Below are positions 18,823 to 29,730 of a stretch of 64,000 nt of DNA, piece after piece; the first letter of the stretch is position 1, and every line of letters begins with the position of its first letter. This DNA is from DASVRA01 sp036388855 (GTDB lineage: Bacteria; Pseudomonadota; Alphaproteobacteria; Caulobacterales; Caulobacteraceae): positions 1 to 64,000 of the forward strand of contig DASVRA010000006.1 of assembly GCA_036388855.1 (NCBI GenBank), read 5' to 3'. The translations under genes were made by a program, and so were the position numbers. The notes beneath the pieces are model-generated. The model had not been told where the DNA came from. It saw only the letters and a list, made by a program, of their open reading frames with translations, and did no database searches.

Positions 18823-20649
18823 ATGCTCAAGACCGCCGTTTCCGCGCTCGCCCTGCTGCTGGCCGCGCCCGCGCTCGCACAGGCGCCCGCGCCAGCCGCC
18901 GCGCCGGCCGCGGCCGCCGCCCAGAGCGAGGACCAGCGCCTCGCCGCCTTCTTCCAGGAAGCTTTCATGGAGCAGGCGCGGCTGAGCCCGGAGACCCTGA
19001 CCCAGCTCGGTCTCAAGGAGCGGTATGGGGAGCTCGGCGACTACACCCTGGCCGGCGAGCAAAGGGCTCTGGCCCTGTCCGACGCCCAGCAGGCGCGCAT
19101 GAAGCGGGACTTTGGCCGCTCCAAGCTCAGCGAGTCTTCCCGCCTCTCCTACACCCTGTTCGAGCAGCAGGCGGAAACCAACCGGCAGCTCGCCAAGTGG
19201 CGCTGGCAGAACTACGCGGTCAGCAGCACCGGTGGGGCGCTGAACGGCATCCCGGTGATGTTGATCAACAACCATCGCGTCGACACCGCCGAGGACGCCG
19301 CCGCCTACGTCTCGCGCCTGCGGGCGGTGGAGCGGGTGGGCGCAGAGGTGGCGGAGGATATCGACCAGCGCACCGCGCGCGGCTTCGTCCCGCCCGCCTT
19401 CATCTTCCCCCGTGTGATCCCCGACACCCAAAACCAGCTGAAGGGCGCGCCCTTCGACTCCGGCCCCGACCACCCGGTCTGGGCCGACTACAAGAAGAAG
19501 GTCGAGGCGCTGAAGATCGAACAGGCGGCCAAGGCCAAGCTGCTGGCGGATGGGCAGGCGGCGCTGACCGGCCCCTGGAAGCGCGGGTTCGAACGCTACC
19601 TCGCCTCGCTGCAGGGGATGCAGGCCAAGGCGACCGGCGTGAACGGCGTCTGGGCCCTGCCGGAGGGACAGGCCTTCTACGCCGCCTCCAACAAGTTCTT
19701 CACCACCACCGACCTGACGCCCGACCAGATCCACCAGATCGGCCTGAAGGAGGTCGCCCGCATCCGGGGCGAGATGGAGCAGATCAAGACCAGGGTCGGC
19801 TTTCAGGGCACGCTGGAGCAGTTCTTCGACCACATCCGCACGGACGCGAAATTCCGCTACTCCAACGACGCGGCCGGCAAGCAGCAATACCTGACCGACG
19901 CCACCAAGATCATCGGCGACTACATGGCGGTGGCGAACCGGCAGTTCTCGCGCCTGCCCAAGGCGCCGCTGGAGGTGCGCGCGGTCGAGCCGTTCCGCGA
20001 GAAGACCGCCTCCGTCGCCTTCTACAACCAGCCCACGCCCGACGGCTCGCGCCCCGGCATCTTCTACGTAAACCTCGCTGACATGACCCAGGTGGTGAAG
20101 CCGATGCTGGCGGCGACCGCCTATCATGAGGGCGCGCCTGGCCACCACTTCCAGCTCGCCCGCAGCCTTGAGCAGCAGGACCTGCCGATGTTCCGGCAGT
20201 ACGCCTACCAAGGCGCCTACATCGAGGGCTGGGGCCTCTACGCGGAAAGGCTGGCCAAGGAGGCCGGCTTCTACCAGGACCCCTATGACGACTTCGGCCG
20301 GCTGGCGCTGGAGCTGTGGCGCGCGTCCCGCCTGGTGCTCGACACCGGCATCCACGCCAAGCGCTGGTCGCGCGACCAGGCCGTCGCCTACATGCGCGCC
20401 AACAGCCTGAACCCCGACTTCAGCATCCAGAGCGAGATCGACCGCTACTTCACCAATCCGGGCCAGGCCAACAGCTACAAGATCGGCCAGTTGAAGATTC
20501 TGGAGCTGCGCGAGAGGGCCAGGTCCGCGCTAGGGCCGAAGTTCGACCTGAGAGCCTTTCACGAGGTGGTGCTGGCGAACGGCGCCCTCCCTCTGGGCGT
20601 GCTTGAGCGGCAGGTGGACGCCTACATCGCGCGCACGAAGGCGGCGTGA
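18823..20649 (+). CDS. DUF885 family secreted protein, probable metallopeptidase
   Basis: 608 aa from the ATG at 18823, preceded by GGGGGA at 9 bases, with a signal peptide (MLKTAVSALALLLAAPALAQ). The reading frame stays open far upstream by chance; no other start fits the signal peptide. The family hallmark YHEGAPGHHFQL, about residues 438-449, contains an HExxxxHH arrangement suggestive of a zinc site, with further conserved EGWGLYAE. Known DUF885 members are annotated as putative peptidases; the substrate here is unknown. It is divergent from asd. Confidence 0.88.
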   Translation: MLKTAVSALALLLAAPALAQAPAPAAAPAAAAAQSEDQRLAAFFQEAFMEQARLSPETLTQLGLKERYGELGDYTLAGEQRALALSDAQQARMKRDFGRSKLSESSRLSYTLFEQQAETNRQLAKWRWQNYAVSSTGGALNGIPVMLINNHRVDTAEDAAAYVSRLRAVERVGAEVAEDIDQRTARGFVPPAFIFPRVIPDTQNQLKGAPFDSGPDHPVWADYKKKVEALKIEQAAKAKLLADGQAALTGPWKRGFERYLASLQGMQAKATGVNGVWALPEGQAFYAASNKFFTTTDLTPDQIHQIGLKEVARIRGEMEQIKTRVGFQGTLEQFFDHIRTDAKFRYSNDAAGKQQYLTDATKIIGDYMAVANRQFSRLPKAPLEVRAVEPFREKTASVAFYNQPTPDGSRPGIFYVNLADMTQVVKPMLAATAYHEGAPGHHFQLARSLEQQDLPMFRQYAYQGAYIEGWGLYAERLAKEAGFYQDPYDDFGRLALELWRASRLVLDTGIHAKRWSRDQAVAYMRANSLNPDFSIQSEIDRYFTNPGQANSYKIGQLKILELRERARSALGPKFDLRAFHEVVLANGALPLGVLERQVDAYIARTKAA

Positions 20650-20676
20650 CGGCGGGGCTTCGGCTCTCGAGCGATC

Positions 20677-21774
20677 CTAGGGGGCTGGAATTGCAGGGGC
20701 GCGACCCTCGTGCTGGTCCACGACGGCGCGCGAGACCGCGCTCATGAAATCCATCCTCGCGGGGACGGACCTGCGGGTGGAGCCGATCATCACCGCCACC
20801 GCATAGGCGCGCCCGTCCGGCGCGGTCATTATGCCCACGTCGTTGAAGCCGGTGGCCTGCGCGCCGAGCACCTGACCGGTGCCGGTCTTGTGCGAAAGGC
20901 CCCAGCCTGGCCCCAGCCCCGCCCGCAGGCGCTTGGGTCCGGTCTTGCTCATCGACATGGTGGTGAGCAGCCACTCGGTCGTCTCTGGCCTGAGCAGTTC
21001 GCCGCGCTTCAGGCGAGCCAGCGCCTCCACGATGGCTTCCGGGGTCGCGCCGTCGGGCGGATGAGCCAGATAGGCATCCATCGCCTTGCGCCGCACCTCT
21101 TGCGGCAGCGCTTCGCGCGCGTTCCAGAACGCCATGCCGAACGAGTATTCCGGCCGCCAGGTCAGCCCCGCGATGCCGGTCTGGAGCGTCTTTTCGCCGG
21201 GGCCGAAGGCGATGGGGCCCAGCGCCTTGCGCTTCAACATAGCCTCGACGCCCTTGGGGCCGCCAACCTTGTTGGACAGCACCTCGTTGGCGGCGTTGTC
21301 GCTCTCGGCCAGGGCCAGGGCCAGCAGTTCGCCAATCGTGGTGTTGTAGCCGGCGTCGCCGATCTTCGCCCGGAGCGGCTGGTGGAACACGCTGAGATCC
21401 TCGCGCCGCACCAGCACCGGGTCCGACAGGTTCAGCTGTCCCCGGTCTACGGCGTCGAGCACCGCGATCGCCACCCAAAGCTTTGCGACGCTCTGCTGTG
21501 GCAGACGGTCCTTGCCATTGTAGGCGGCTGTCCAGCCCGACTGGATGTCACGCACGGCGATGCCGATCCGCCCGTCGAAGCCGCGCCCCAGCTCCTCTAG
21601 CCGCTGTTGCAGCGCCTGTGGCGGCCGCGGCGGCGGCGTTTGCGCCCGCCGTCCCTTCGGCTGCGCCGCCTGCGCCTGATCCACCGGCGCCGGCGACTGG
21701 CCGCAGCCCGTCAGCGCGCCGGCGAGCGCGAGGCCGGCGATCGGAACGAGGGCGCTGCGCAAAAGAGGGGTCAT
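20677..21774 (-). CDS. Class A beta-lactamase-like lipoprotein
   Basis: Serine hydrolase with all three beta-lactamase/PBP motifs: Ser95-x-x-Lys98 (SVAK), Ser158-Asp-Asn160 (SDN) and Lys296-Thr-Gly (KTG). A candidate omega-loop Glu is E209 in WRPEY, though the spacing from SDN is longer than in typical class A enzymes. The N-terminus is a lipoprotein signal ending LTGC (Cys24), followed by a Pro/Gln-rich linker, so the enzyme is probably tethered to a membrane. The ATG at 21774 is used; an ATG at 21783 adds three residues. It lies next to a cell-wall hydrolase gene on the same strand. Activity on beta-lactams is not provable from sequence. Confidence 0.85.
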   Translation of the reverse strand: MTPLLRSALVPIAGLALAGALTGCGQSPAPVDQAQAAQPKGRRAQTPPPRPPQALQQRLEELGRGFDGRIGIAVRDIQSGWTAAYNGKDRLPQQSVAKLWVAIAVLDAVDRGQLNLSDPVLVRREDLSVFHQPLRAKIGDAGYNTTIGELLALALAESDNAANEVLSNKVGGPKGVEAMLKRKALGPIAFGPGEKTLQTGIAGLTWRPEYSFGMAFWNAREALPQEVRRKAMDAYLAHPPDGATPEAIVEALARLKRGELLRPETTEWLLTTMSMSKTGPKRLRAGLGPGWGLSHKTGTGQVLGAQATGFNDVGIMTAPDGRAYAVAVMIGSTRRSVPARMDFMSAVSRAVVDQHEGRAPAIPAP

Positions 21775-21829
21775 GCCATCCACAGATGTGGAGCAGCCGG
21801 GGCCGCGCGCAACCGCAAACCTGCCGCGC

Positions 21830-22555
21830 TCAGGCGTAGCGGCTGTAGAGGCCGGGCGCGATGCGGCTCCAGGCCTCTGCCTCGCCGCCGTCGTAGGCCA
21901 CCTTCAGCGCCTCGGGCTGGCCGGCGCGGCCCTTCCACTTGTAGAACACGTGGTCGCCGACCTGCGCCACCCGGTCGAGCGTCGGCGCCCAATACGGATG
22001 CACCCAGTCGGTGTGGTAGTGGGTGGCGGTGCCCACCTCGACGGCGACATAGCCGTCCAGCGCCCGTTCGGCGATCGGGCGCACCCGCTCCAGCTGCTCG
22101 GTCGAAGGCGGCCGGCGCCGCAGGGAGCCGTCGCAGGCGAACGTGAACTGGCAGCCGGTCTTGCGCTGCCAGCCCTGGTAGACCACGCCGCAGACGGTGT
22201 TGGGGAAGTTCGGGTCGCGCACCCGGTTCACCACCACCTGGGCCACCGCGCGCTGGCCGTCCAAAGGCTCGAACGCGGCCTCGTAGTAGATGGCTTCGGA
22301 GAGGCAGGTGACCGCCTGCTCGCGGTCCGCGACATCGGACGTGCGCAGGATGAACGGCGACACCGAACCGGGCGGCAGATGCTGCTGCAAACCCGGCCCC
22401 GCCGTGTCCGCCCAGGCCGCCCCGCCGAACGACATCGAGGTGAGCAGCTTCAGCGCCTGCTGACCGAACGGGGTGAGCGCGATCAGCAGCACCGCGGCGA
22501 AAACCGTCAGCGCAAGATGAGGCAGGTCCCGCCGAGCGGTCGCAGAAGCTTCCAT
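21830..22555 (-). CDS. SleB-type cell wall hydrolase
   Basis: 241-aa protein with one N-terminal membrane segment (about residues 12-30) and a Hydrolase_2/SleB domain. Recognisable parts are CLSEAIYYEAAFEPLDGQ with the catalytic Glu, VAQVVVNRVRDPNFPNTVCGVVYQ, and THYHTDWVHPYWA. The family cleaves peptidoglycan, in spores for the founding member and in general wall remodelling elsewhere. It is probably attached to the inner membrane and acts in the periplasm. Confidence 0.9.
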   Translation of the reverse strand: MEASATARRDLPHLALTVFAAVLLIALTPFGQQALKLLTSMSFGGAAWADTAGPGLQQHLPPGSVSPFILRTSDVADREQAVTCLSEAIYYEAAFEPLDGQRAVAQVVVNRVRDPNFPNTVCGVVYQGWQRKTGCQFTFACDGSLRRRPPSTEQLERVRPIAERALDGYVAVEVGTATHYHTDWVHPYWAPTLDRVAQVGDHVFYKWKGRAGQPEALKVAYDGGEAEAWSRIAPGLYSRYA

Positions 22556-22756
22556 GTCGTGTCCCAGGTTTGAGGCGCAACAAGCGCGGCCTTGGCGACA
22601 GATTATCGCCTCTTTACCTTGACGGAGCTTGGCTGCCGCCGCGGCTATGCCTGAGGTGATACATGAAGGCCTGCACGGATGCTCTGCGTCACGACGCCGC
22701 CAACACGCGGCCGTGAACGCCTACCTCTGCCGTTATAGGAATTGCCGTGGCCGGTC

Positions 22757-23572
22757 TCAGTCGGTGGCGTCTTCCTCGGCCTCGCGCCGCCGCCGCAGCG
22801 CATCGCCGAAGGCGGCGGCCAGTATGCCCGTGGGCGCCGCGATGATGCCGATCGACAGCACCGCCGTCAGCCCCGCGAATAGCTTGCCCGCCACGGTCAC
22901 GGGATAGACGTCGCCGTAGCCGATGGTCGTGAGCGTCACCACCGACCACCACATGGCGCGGGGCACGCTGCCGAACGCCTTGGGCTGCGCCGCCCCCTCG
23001 ACCAGGTAGAGCATGGTCGCGGTGACCAGCAGCACCCCGGCCGCCGCCCCGAAGGTCAGGGCCAGCTCGTAGCGGCGCGAACCCACCGCCTCGCCGATCA
23101 GCCGCCAAGCCGCCGAGGTCCGCCCCAGCTTGGCCACCCGCAGGATGCGCGCCAGCCGCACCAGCCGCAGGATGAAGGCCGGCGCGCCGAACGCGCCGAG
23201 GAAGCTCACCAGCACCACGAACAGGTCGGTCAGCGCCGCGAAGGTCAGCACATAACGCAGCCGCCCGCTCAGGCCGGAGCCGCAGCGAGGGTTCTCGACC
23301 GCCACCCAGACGCGTGCCAGATATTCCAGCGCGAACAGGCCGGCGAACCCCCATTCCAGCGCGTGGAACAGCCCCTCGCGCCCGTTCAGCACCGCGGGCT
23401 CGGTCTCCAGCACGGCGCTGGCGACGGCGATCAGGATCAGCACCGTCAGCGCCTGGTTCAGCGGCGACAGCCCCTTGCGCGTCCGCGCCGCCGGCTCGAG
23501 CTGGCAATAGAGCGCATGGCGCAGGCCGCCGGTCCCGGCCCGCTGTCCCCCCTCGCCGCCGTGTCCGCCCAT
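22757..23572 (-). CDS. Voltage-gated potassium channel, 6TM Kv type
   Basis: 271 aa from the ATG at 23572 (a GTG at 23590 is an alternative). Several membrane segments precede the pore; the S4-like helix RLVRLARILRVAKLGR carries regularly spaced Arg/Lys, and the selectivity filter is TTIGYGD. The last helix and a short charged cytoplasmic tail follow. The architecture matches bacterial Kv channels such as KvAP, without a RCK domain. Upstream and downstream genes are functionally unrelated. Confidence 0.9.
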   Translation of the reverse strand: MGGHGGEGGQRAGTGGLRHALYCQLEPAARTRKGLSPLNQALTVLILIAVASAVLETEPAVLNGREGLFHALEWGFAGLFALEYLARVWVAVENPRCGSGLSGRLRYVLTFAALTDLFVVLVSFLGAFGAPAFILRLVRLARILRVAKLGRTSAAWRLIGEAVGSRRYELALTFGAAAGVLLVTATMLYLVEGAAQPKAFGSVPRAMWWSVVTLTTIGYGDVYPVTVAGKLFAGLTAVLSIGIIAAPTGILAAAFGDALRRRREAEEDATD

Positions 23573-23635
23573 CGCCGCCCCCGCCGCCACCTTAGCCGCG
23601 ATGGCGGTGTTGGGAAGAGGCGCGGCGAACCGCGT

Positions 23636-24436
23636 TCAGTAGGCGAACACCCGGTAGCTTTCCTCCGCCTGGATCGCCTCCTCCACCGTGTCGAACACGG
23701 GGTTGAAGCGCAGCCAGCGGCGGGCCCGCTCCGGCAGCCCCTCCAGCACCGGGCGCGGCACCCTGATCTCCACCTCCGGCCGGTACAGCCAGCGGCGCGA
23801 GTAGCCGATCACCACCATTGGGCGCGGCGTGAAGGTGCGGTTGGGCGTGCCGCGGTGGACGTGGCGCACGTCGCGGATCATCACGTCGCCGCGCGCCATG
23901 TATTGCGGCTCCAGCGGCGCCTCGCCCGTCTCGATCCGGCGGAGGCCCTCGGCCTTGGACAGCATGTGGGTGCCGGCCGCCATCTCCATGGGGCCGTTCT
24001 CGGCCGTCACGTCCACCAGCGCGAAATTGACCGCCAGCTGGTAGGGCGGGCTCTCCGCGCCGGTTTCCGGGAACAGCAGCTGGGTGTCCCGGTGCAGGTC
24101 CTGGTATTCCGACCCCATCAGCGGCGTGTCCGAGGCCAGCTGGCACATCACCCCATCGGCGCCGACCAACTCCTCGACCACGGCCATCACGGCGTCGTTG
24201 TCGATGATCTCCGGGTCGGCCCACAGGTCGTGGAACGGCAGGGTCACGTAATAGCGCTCCTTGCCCCGGTTCGGGTCGTCCCGCTCCCGCTCGATCGTCG
24301 CCTCCAGCAGCGGCTGGAACGCCCGGTTCCAGGCGTCGATCTTCTCCACAGGGAACAGGCCGCGGATGATGGTGGAGCTGGTGCGCCGCACCTCATCCGC
24401 ATGCGCCTGGGCTTGTTCGCGCGTGATCGATGTCAT
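23636..24436 (-). CDS. Phytanoyl-CoA dioxygenase (PhyH) family protein
   Basis: 266 aa from the ATG at 24436, preceded by GGAG. It is an Fe(II)/2-oxoglutarate dioxygenase: the HxD pair is in LHRDTQLLF, the distal His in VRHVHRGTPN, and the 2-oxoglutarate Arg probably in FTPRPM. The family hydroxylates diverse small molecules and the substrate cannot be named. It is tail to head with the regulator gene upstream on the same strand (89 bp gap). Confidence 0.85.
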   Translation of the reverse strand: MTSITREQAQAHADEVRRTSSTIIRGLFPVEKIDAWNRAFQPLLEATIERERDDPNRGKERYYVTLPFHDLWADPEIIDNDAVMAVVEELVGADGVMCQLASDTPLMGSEYQDLHRDTQLLFPETGAESPPYQLAVNFALVDVTAENGPMEMAAGTHMLSKAEGLRRIETGEAPLEPQYMARGDVMIRDVRHVHRGTPNRTFTPRPMVVIGYSRRWLYRPEVEIRVPRPVLEGLPERARRWLRFNPVFDTVEEAIQAEESYRVFAY

Positions 24437-24524
24437 CACCGTCTCCGGGTTCAGCCGCACAGTTTCACTACCTTGGCCGCGCCCGCGCCAAGCCACTTCC
24501 TCAGGCTGCGTCAGCGTGTCGCCG

Positions 24525-25976
24525 TCAAGCGTGGCCGGCGAACGGGAAGGGCGAGACCGACCTTCGCCATTCCTCCATCATCAGCGTCCGATCCACCGGC
24601 GGCGCCGCGCGCTCACGGCAGGCGGGGCGGTCGCAGAGCTGGCAGGTGGGCCCGATCTCGGTCACCACCGGGGCCTCCAGGTCGAGCCCGCGCGCGTACG
24701 TCAGCTTCTTCGCGTGCTTCAGCTCGCACCCCAGCCCGATCGCCAGCTCCCCGTCGTCGGGTCCCCCGTCCACCGCTGCGACCCGCTTCACCGTGCGCGA
24801 GATGGTGAAATACCGCTGCCCGTCGCGCGTCTGGATGATCTGGCGCACGATCCGGCGCGGCGTCTTGAACGCCTGATGGATGTTCCAGCGCGGGCAGGTC
24901 CCCCCGAACCGCGAGAACGGAAACGCCCCCGAGGCGAACCGCTTGGACACATTGCCCGCCGCGTCCGTCCGCAGCAGGAAGAACGGCACGCCCCGCCGGT
25001 TCGGCCGCGACAGCGTGGTTAGCCGGTGGCAGACCTGCTCGTAACTGGCGCCGAAGGAACTCTTTAGACGTGAAAGATCGTAGCCGGTCTCTTCCGCCAG
25101 CGCATAGAACGGCTCGTAGGGCATCACTACGGCCGCGGCGAGGTAGTTGGTCAGGGACACCTTCAGCAGCCGCCGCGTCGCCATGTCCGGCGCGCTCGCC
25201 GCCTCCACCAGCGCGTTCAACTCCTCCGCCCCCTCGGTCAGCGCCAGGTGGTAGGCGATGGCGAACCCCCGGCTGGTCTCATCCAGGCTCTCGGCCAGGA
25301 ACAGCCGCCGGCTGTGCGGATCATACCGCCGCACCCAGTCGCGCATGGTCTCGGGGTCCAGCACCTGCACCCGAATCCCGTGCCGCTCCTGGAGCCGCGC
25401 CCGCGCTCCAGCCGCGAATTCGCTCGGCGAGACCGTAATCTCCCGCGCCATCTGCTCACCCTTGGCGTCGAGGTCGGGGAAGTGGTTGGCGTGGGCCTGG
25501 ATGTAGTCCCGCACCCAATTCGGCGCCGTCACCGCCTCCCCCTGGTCCGCCCGCTCCCCCGCCTCGGTCGCGTCCGACGCCGCCCCCAGCGCCTCCCGCC
25601 GCCGCCGGTCCGCATAGGCCGTATACAGCCGCGTCAGCGCCTCCGCTGCGCCGGGCGCATGGTCCACCATCGCCGCGATCTCGTGGCGCGGGATCGCCAG
25701 GTCCTTGAACATCGGGTCGGCCAGCACTTCGGCGAGGTCCGCCTGCCCCAGGTGCGGGTCCTCGGTGAACGCGCGGATGTCCAGCTCATACCGCCGCGCC
25801 AGCTTGAGCAGCACCTGCGCCGTGATCGGCCGCTGGTTGCGCTCCATGTGGTTCAGGTAGCTCGGCGACACCTCCAGGTCCCGCGCCATGTCGCTCTGGC
25901 TCAGGCCCAGGTCGCGGCGCAGCCGCTTGATCCGCCCGCCCAGGAACAGCTTCTCGGTGCGGTCCAAGTTTGTCAC
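24525..25976 (-). CDS. XRE-family regulator of the RamB/ScfR type, next to aceA
   Basis: 483-aa transcription factor with an N-terminal helix-turn-helix (GGRIKRLRRDLGLSQSDMA, then SPSYLNHMERNQRPI), an ImmA/IrrE-like middle domain and a C-terminal DUF2083 region with Cys in CPRWNIH and CQLCDRPACRE. Related regulators (RamB in corynebacteria, and short-chain fatty acid regulators) control glyoxylate-shunt genes. The gene is divergent from aceA across a 136-bp region with repeated TGTGACA motifs, one of which contains its own GTG start codon. No strong ribosome binding site is seen. Confidence 0.88.
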   Translation of the reverse strand: MTNLDRTEKLFLGGRIKRLRRDLGLSQSDMARDLEVSPSYLNHMERNQRPITAQVLLKLARRYELDIRAFTEDPHLGQADLAEVLADPMFKDLAIPRHEIAAMVDHAPGAAEALTRLYTAYADRRRREALGAASDATEAGERADQGEAVTAPNWVRDYIQAHANHFPDLDAKGEQMAREITVSPSEFAAGARARLQERHGIRVQVLDPETMRDWVRRYDPHSRRLFLAESLDETSRGFAIAYHLALTEGAEELNALVEAASAPDMATRRLLKVSLTNYLAAAVVMPYEPFYALAEETGYDLSRLKSSFGASYEQVCHRLTTLSRPNRRGVPFFLLRTDAAGNVSKRFASGAFPFSRFGGTCPRWNIHQAFKTPRRIVRQIIQTRDGQRYFTISRTVKRVAAVDGGPDDGELAIGLGCELKHAKKLTYARGLDLEAPVVTEIGPTCQLCDRPACRERAAPPVDRTLMMEEWRRSVSPFPFAGHA

Positions 25977-26112
25977 AGTGTCACAAGTTCACAGAGGAAG
26001 ATGATGAAGCTGTGACAGCTTGGCTCGATTCCTGTCAAGCCACGGCTTCCTTTTTACTTCCGGCGCATTCAGCTTGACGGCAAGCGAAGCCGTCGCGCGC
26101 TGGAGGCAAGTT

Positions 26113-26119
<7 letters not shown>
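25970..26119. promoter_or_regulatory. Candidate operator region: four TGTGACA/TGTCACA boxes
   Basis: Between the divergent regulator and aceA genes there are four matches to the same 7-mer: TTGTCACA at 25970-25977, TGTCACAA at 25979-25986 (an 8-bp direct repeat), CTGTGACAG at 26010-26018 and TTGTGACAA at 26111-26119. The outer two contain the GTG start codons of the regulator and of aceA. Such repetition is unlikely by chance in this GC-rich region and suggests binding by the neighbouring regulator; this is an inference. Confidence 0.55.
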
Positions 26120-27399
<1,280 letters not shown>

Positions 27400-27408
27400 A
27401 GGACCGTC

Positions 27409-27618
27409 ATGCAGCCGATCTCCGACCCCCGCGCGATCATCGACTACTGCCTCGCGCCCCTGAACCTCGCTCCCTCCGACGAAGCCGGCCGAGAAGTCCG
27501 CCGCCGCCTCAACCACGCCATAGACTCCTACCGCAAACTGGCCTCACGCCCGGTCGCCGTCGACTTCTCCAACATGCCCAGCCAGGTCATCAACGAAGCC
27601 GCCCACGGCAACGAATAA
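27409..27618 (+). CDS. Small hypothetical protein between aceA and aceB
   Basis: A 69-aa ORF starting 9 bp after aceA, with GAGGA just before the ATG and the same strong GC3 codon use as its neighbours. It contains a helical, charged stretch (GREVRRRLNHAIDSYRKLA) and no membrane segment. I do not recognise it. Its position inside the shunt operon suggests a linked role, but nothing in the sequence shows what. Confidence 0.6.
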   Translation: MQPISDPRAIIDYCLAPLNLAPSDEAGREVRRRLNHAIDSYRKLASRPVAVDFSNMPSQVINEAAHGNE

Positions 27619-27639
27619 GATGCGCGAGGCCGACCCCAC

Positions 27640-27785
27640 GTCTCCCTCCCCTTCATGGGGAGGGACAGAGCGCGCAGCGCTCGCGGTGGGGAAGTGCGGG
27701 CAATCACATAACTTTCGCGGCGGCCCCCTCCTTCCCCACCTCGGCTGCTCCGCAGCCTACCCCTCCCCATGAAGGGGAGGGAGAC
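27640..27785. repeat. Palindromic element with perfect 25-bp terminal inverted repeats
   Basis: Bases 27640-27664 are the exact reverse complement of 27761-27785. Inside them GGTGGGGAAG and CTTCCCCACC also pair, so the whole 146 bp can fold as one long hairpin, and each arm contains its own CTCCCC-TTCAT-GGGGAG hairpin. It fills the gap between the small ORF and aceB. The right arm's GGAGGGAG is the only Shine-Dalgarno-like sequence before aceB. It resembles a dispersed intergenic repeat; a similar CTCCCCC/GGGGGAG hairpin lies at 62034-62054. Confidence 0.85.
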
Positions 27786-27795
27786 AGGACCCGCC

Positions 27796-29382
<1,587 letters not shown>

Positions 29383-29730
29383 CCCCTCGCCTCACGCAAC
29401 TGCGACGCTGTGCTCGCCGCCCCACGATCAGCAAATTTTTTCCCTCCCGTTCGTCCCCCCTCCCCATAGCGCCCGGAAACTCACGGCAAGACGGTCTTTG
29501 ACATCGCCATCCGCACCGGCCGCTCCAGGCGAATCTGCCCGAAATGCACTCGGGTCCTAAGTTGGAGTCACCGGACTGACCGGACTCACCGGACTGGGTT
29601 TTTCCGCAGTCCGGTTAGAAAGCGCACGAAGTGCACTCGCTTCCGCCCTCCGACGGAACTGGCCGGACTCACCGGACCCCTTTTTGAGTCCGGCCTTGCC
29701 CCCGCCGCCGCCTCCGCCTAGCCCGGCGCC
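29383..29730. repeat. Intergenic region with GTCCGG/GTGCAC repeat element
   Basis: No gene is visible in these 348 bp. From about 29549 to 29695 the reverse complement of a repeat also found at 61.7-61.9 kb occurs: CACCGGACTG/CCGGACTCACCGGAC units at 29569-29595 and 29662-29677 flank GCGCACGAAGTGCAC at 29622-29636. GGCCGGACTC at 29661-29670 pairs with GAGTCCGGCC at 29686-29695 around a loop containing TTTTT. The part before 29549 shows nothing recognisable. Confidence 0.75.

Noticed and set aside
22663..22716. 17-codon ORF with an SD-like GAGGTG
   Set aside because: Too short, no context or conservation information; it lies in an ordinary 200-bp gap between the cell-wall hydrolase and the channel gene.
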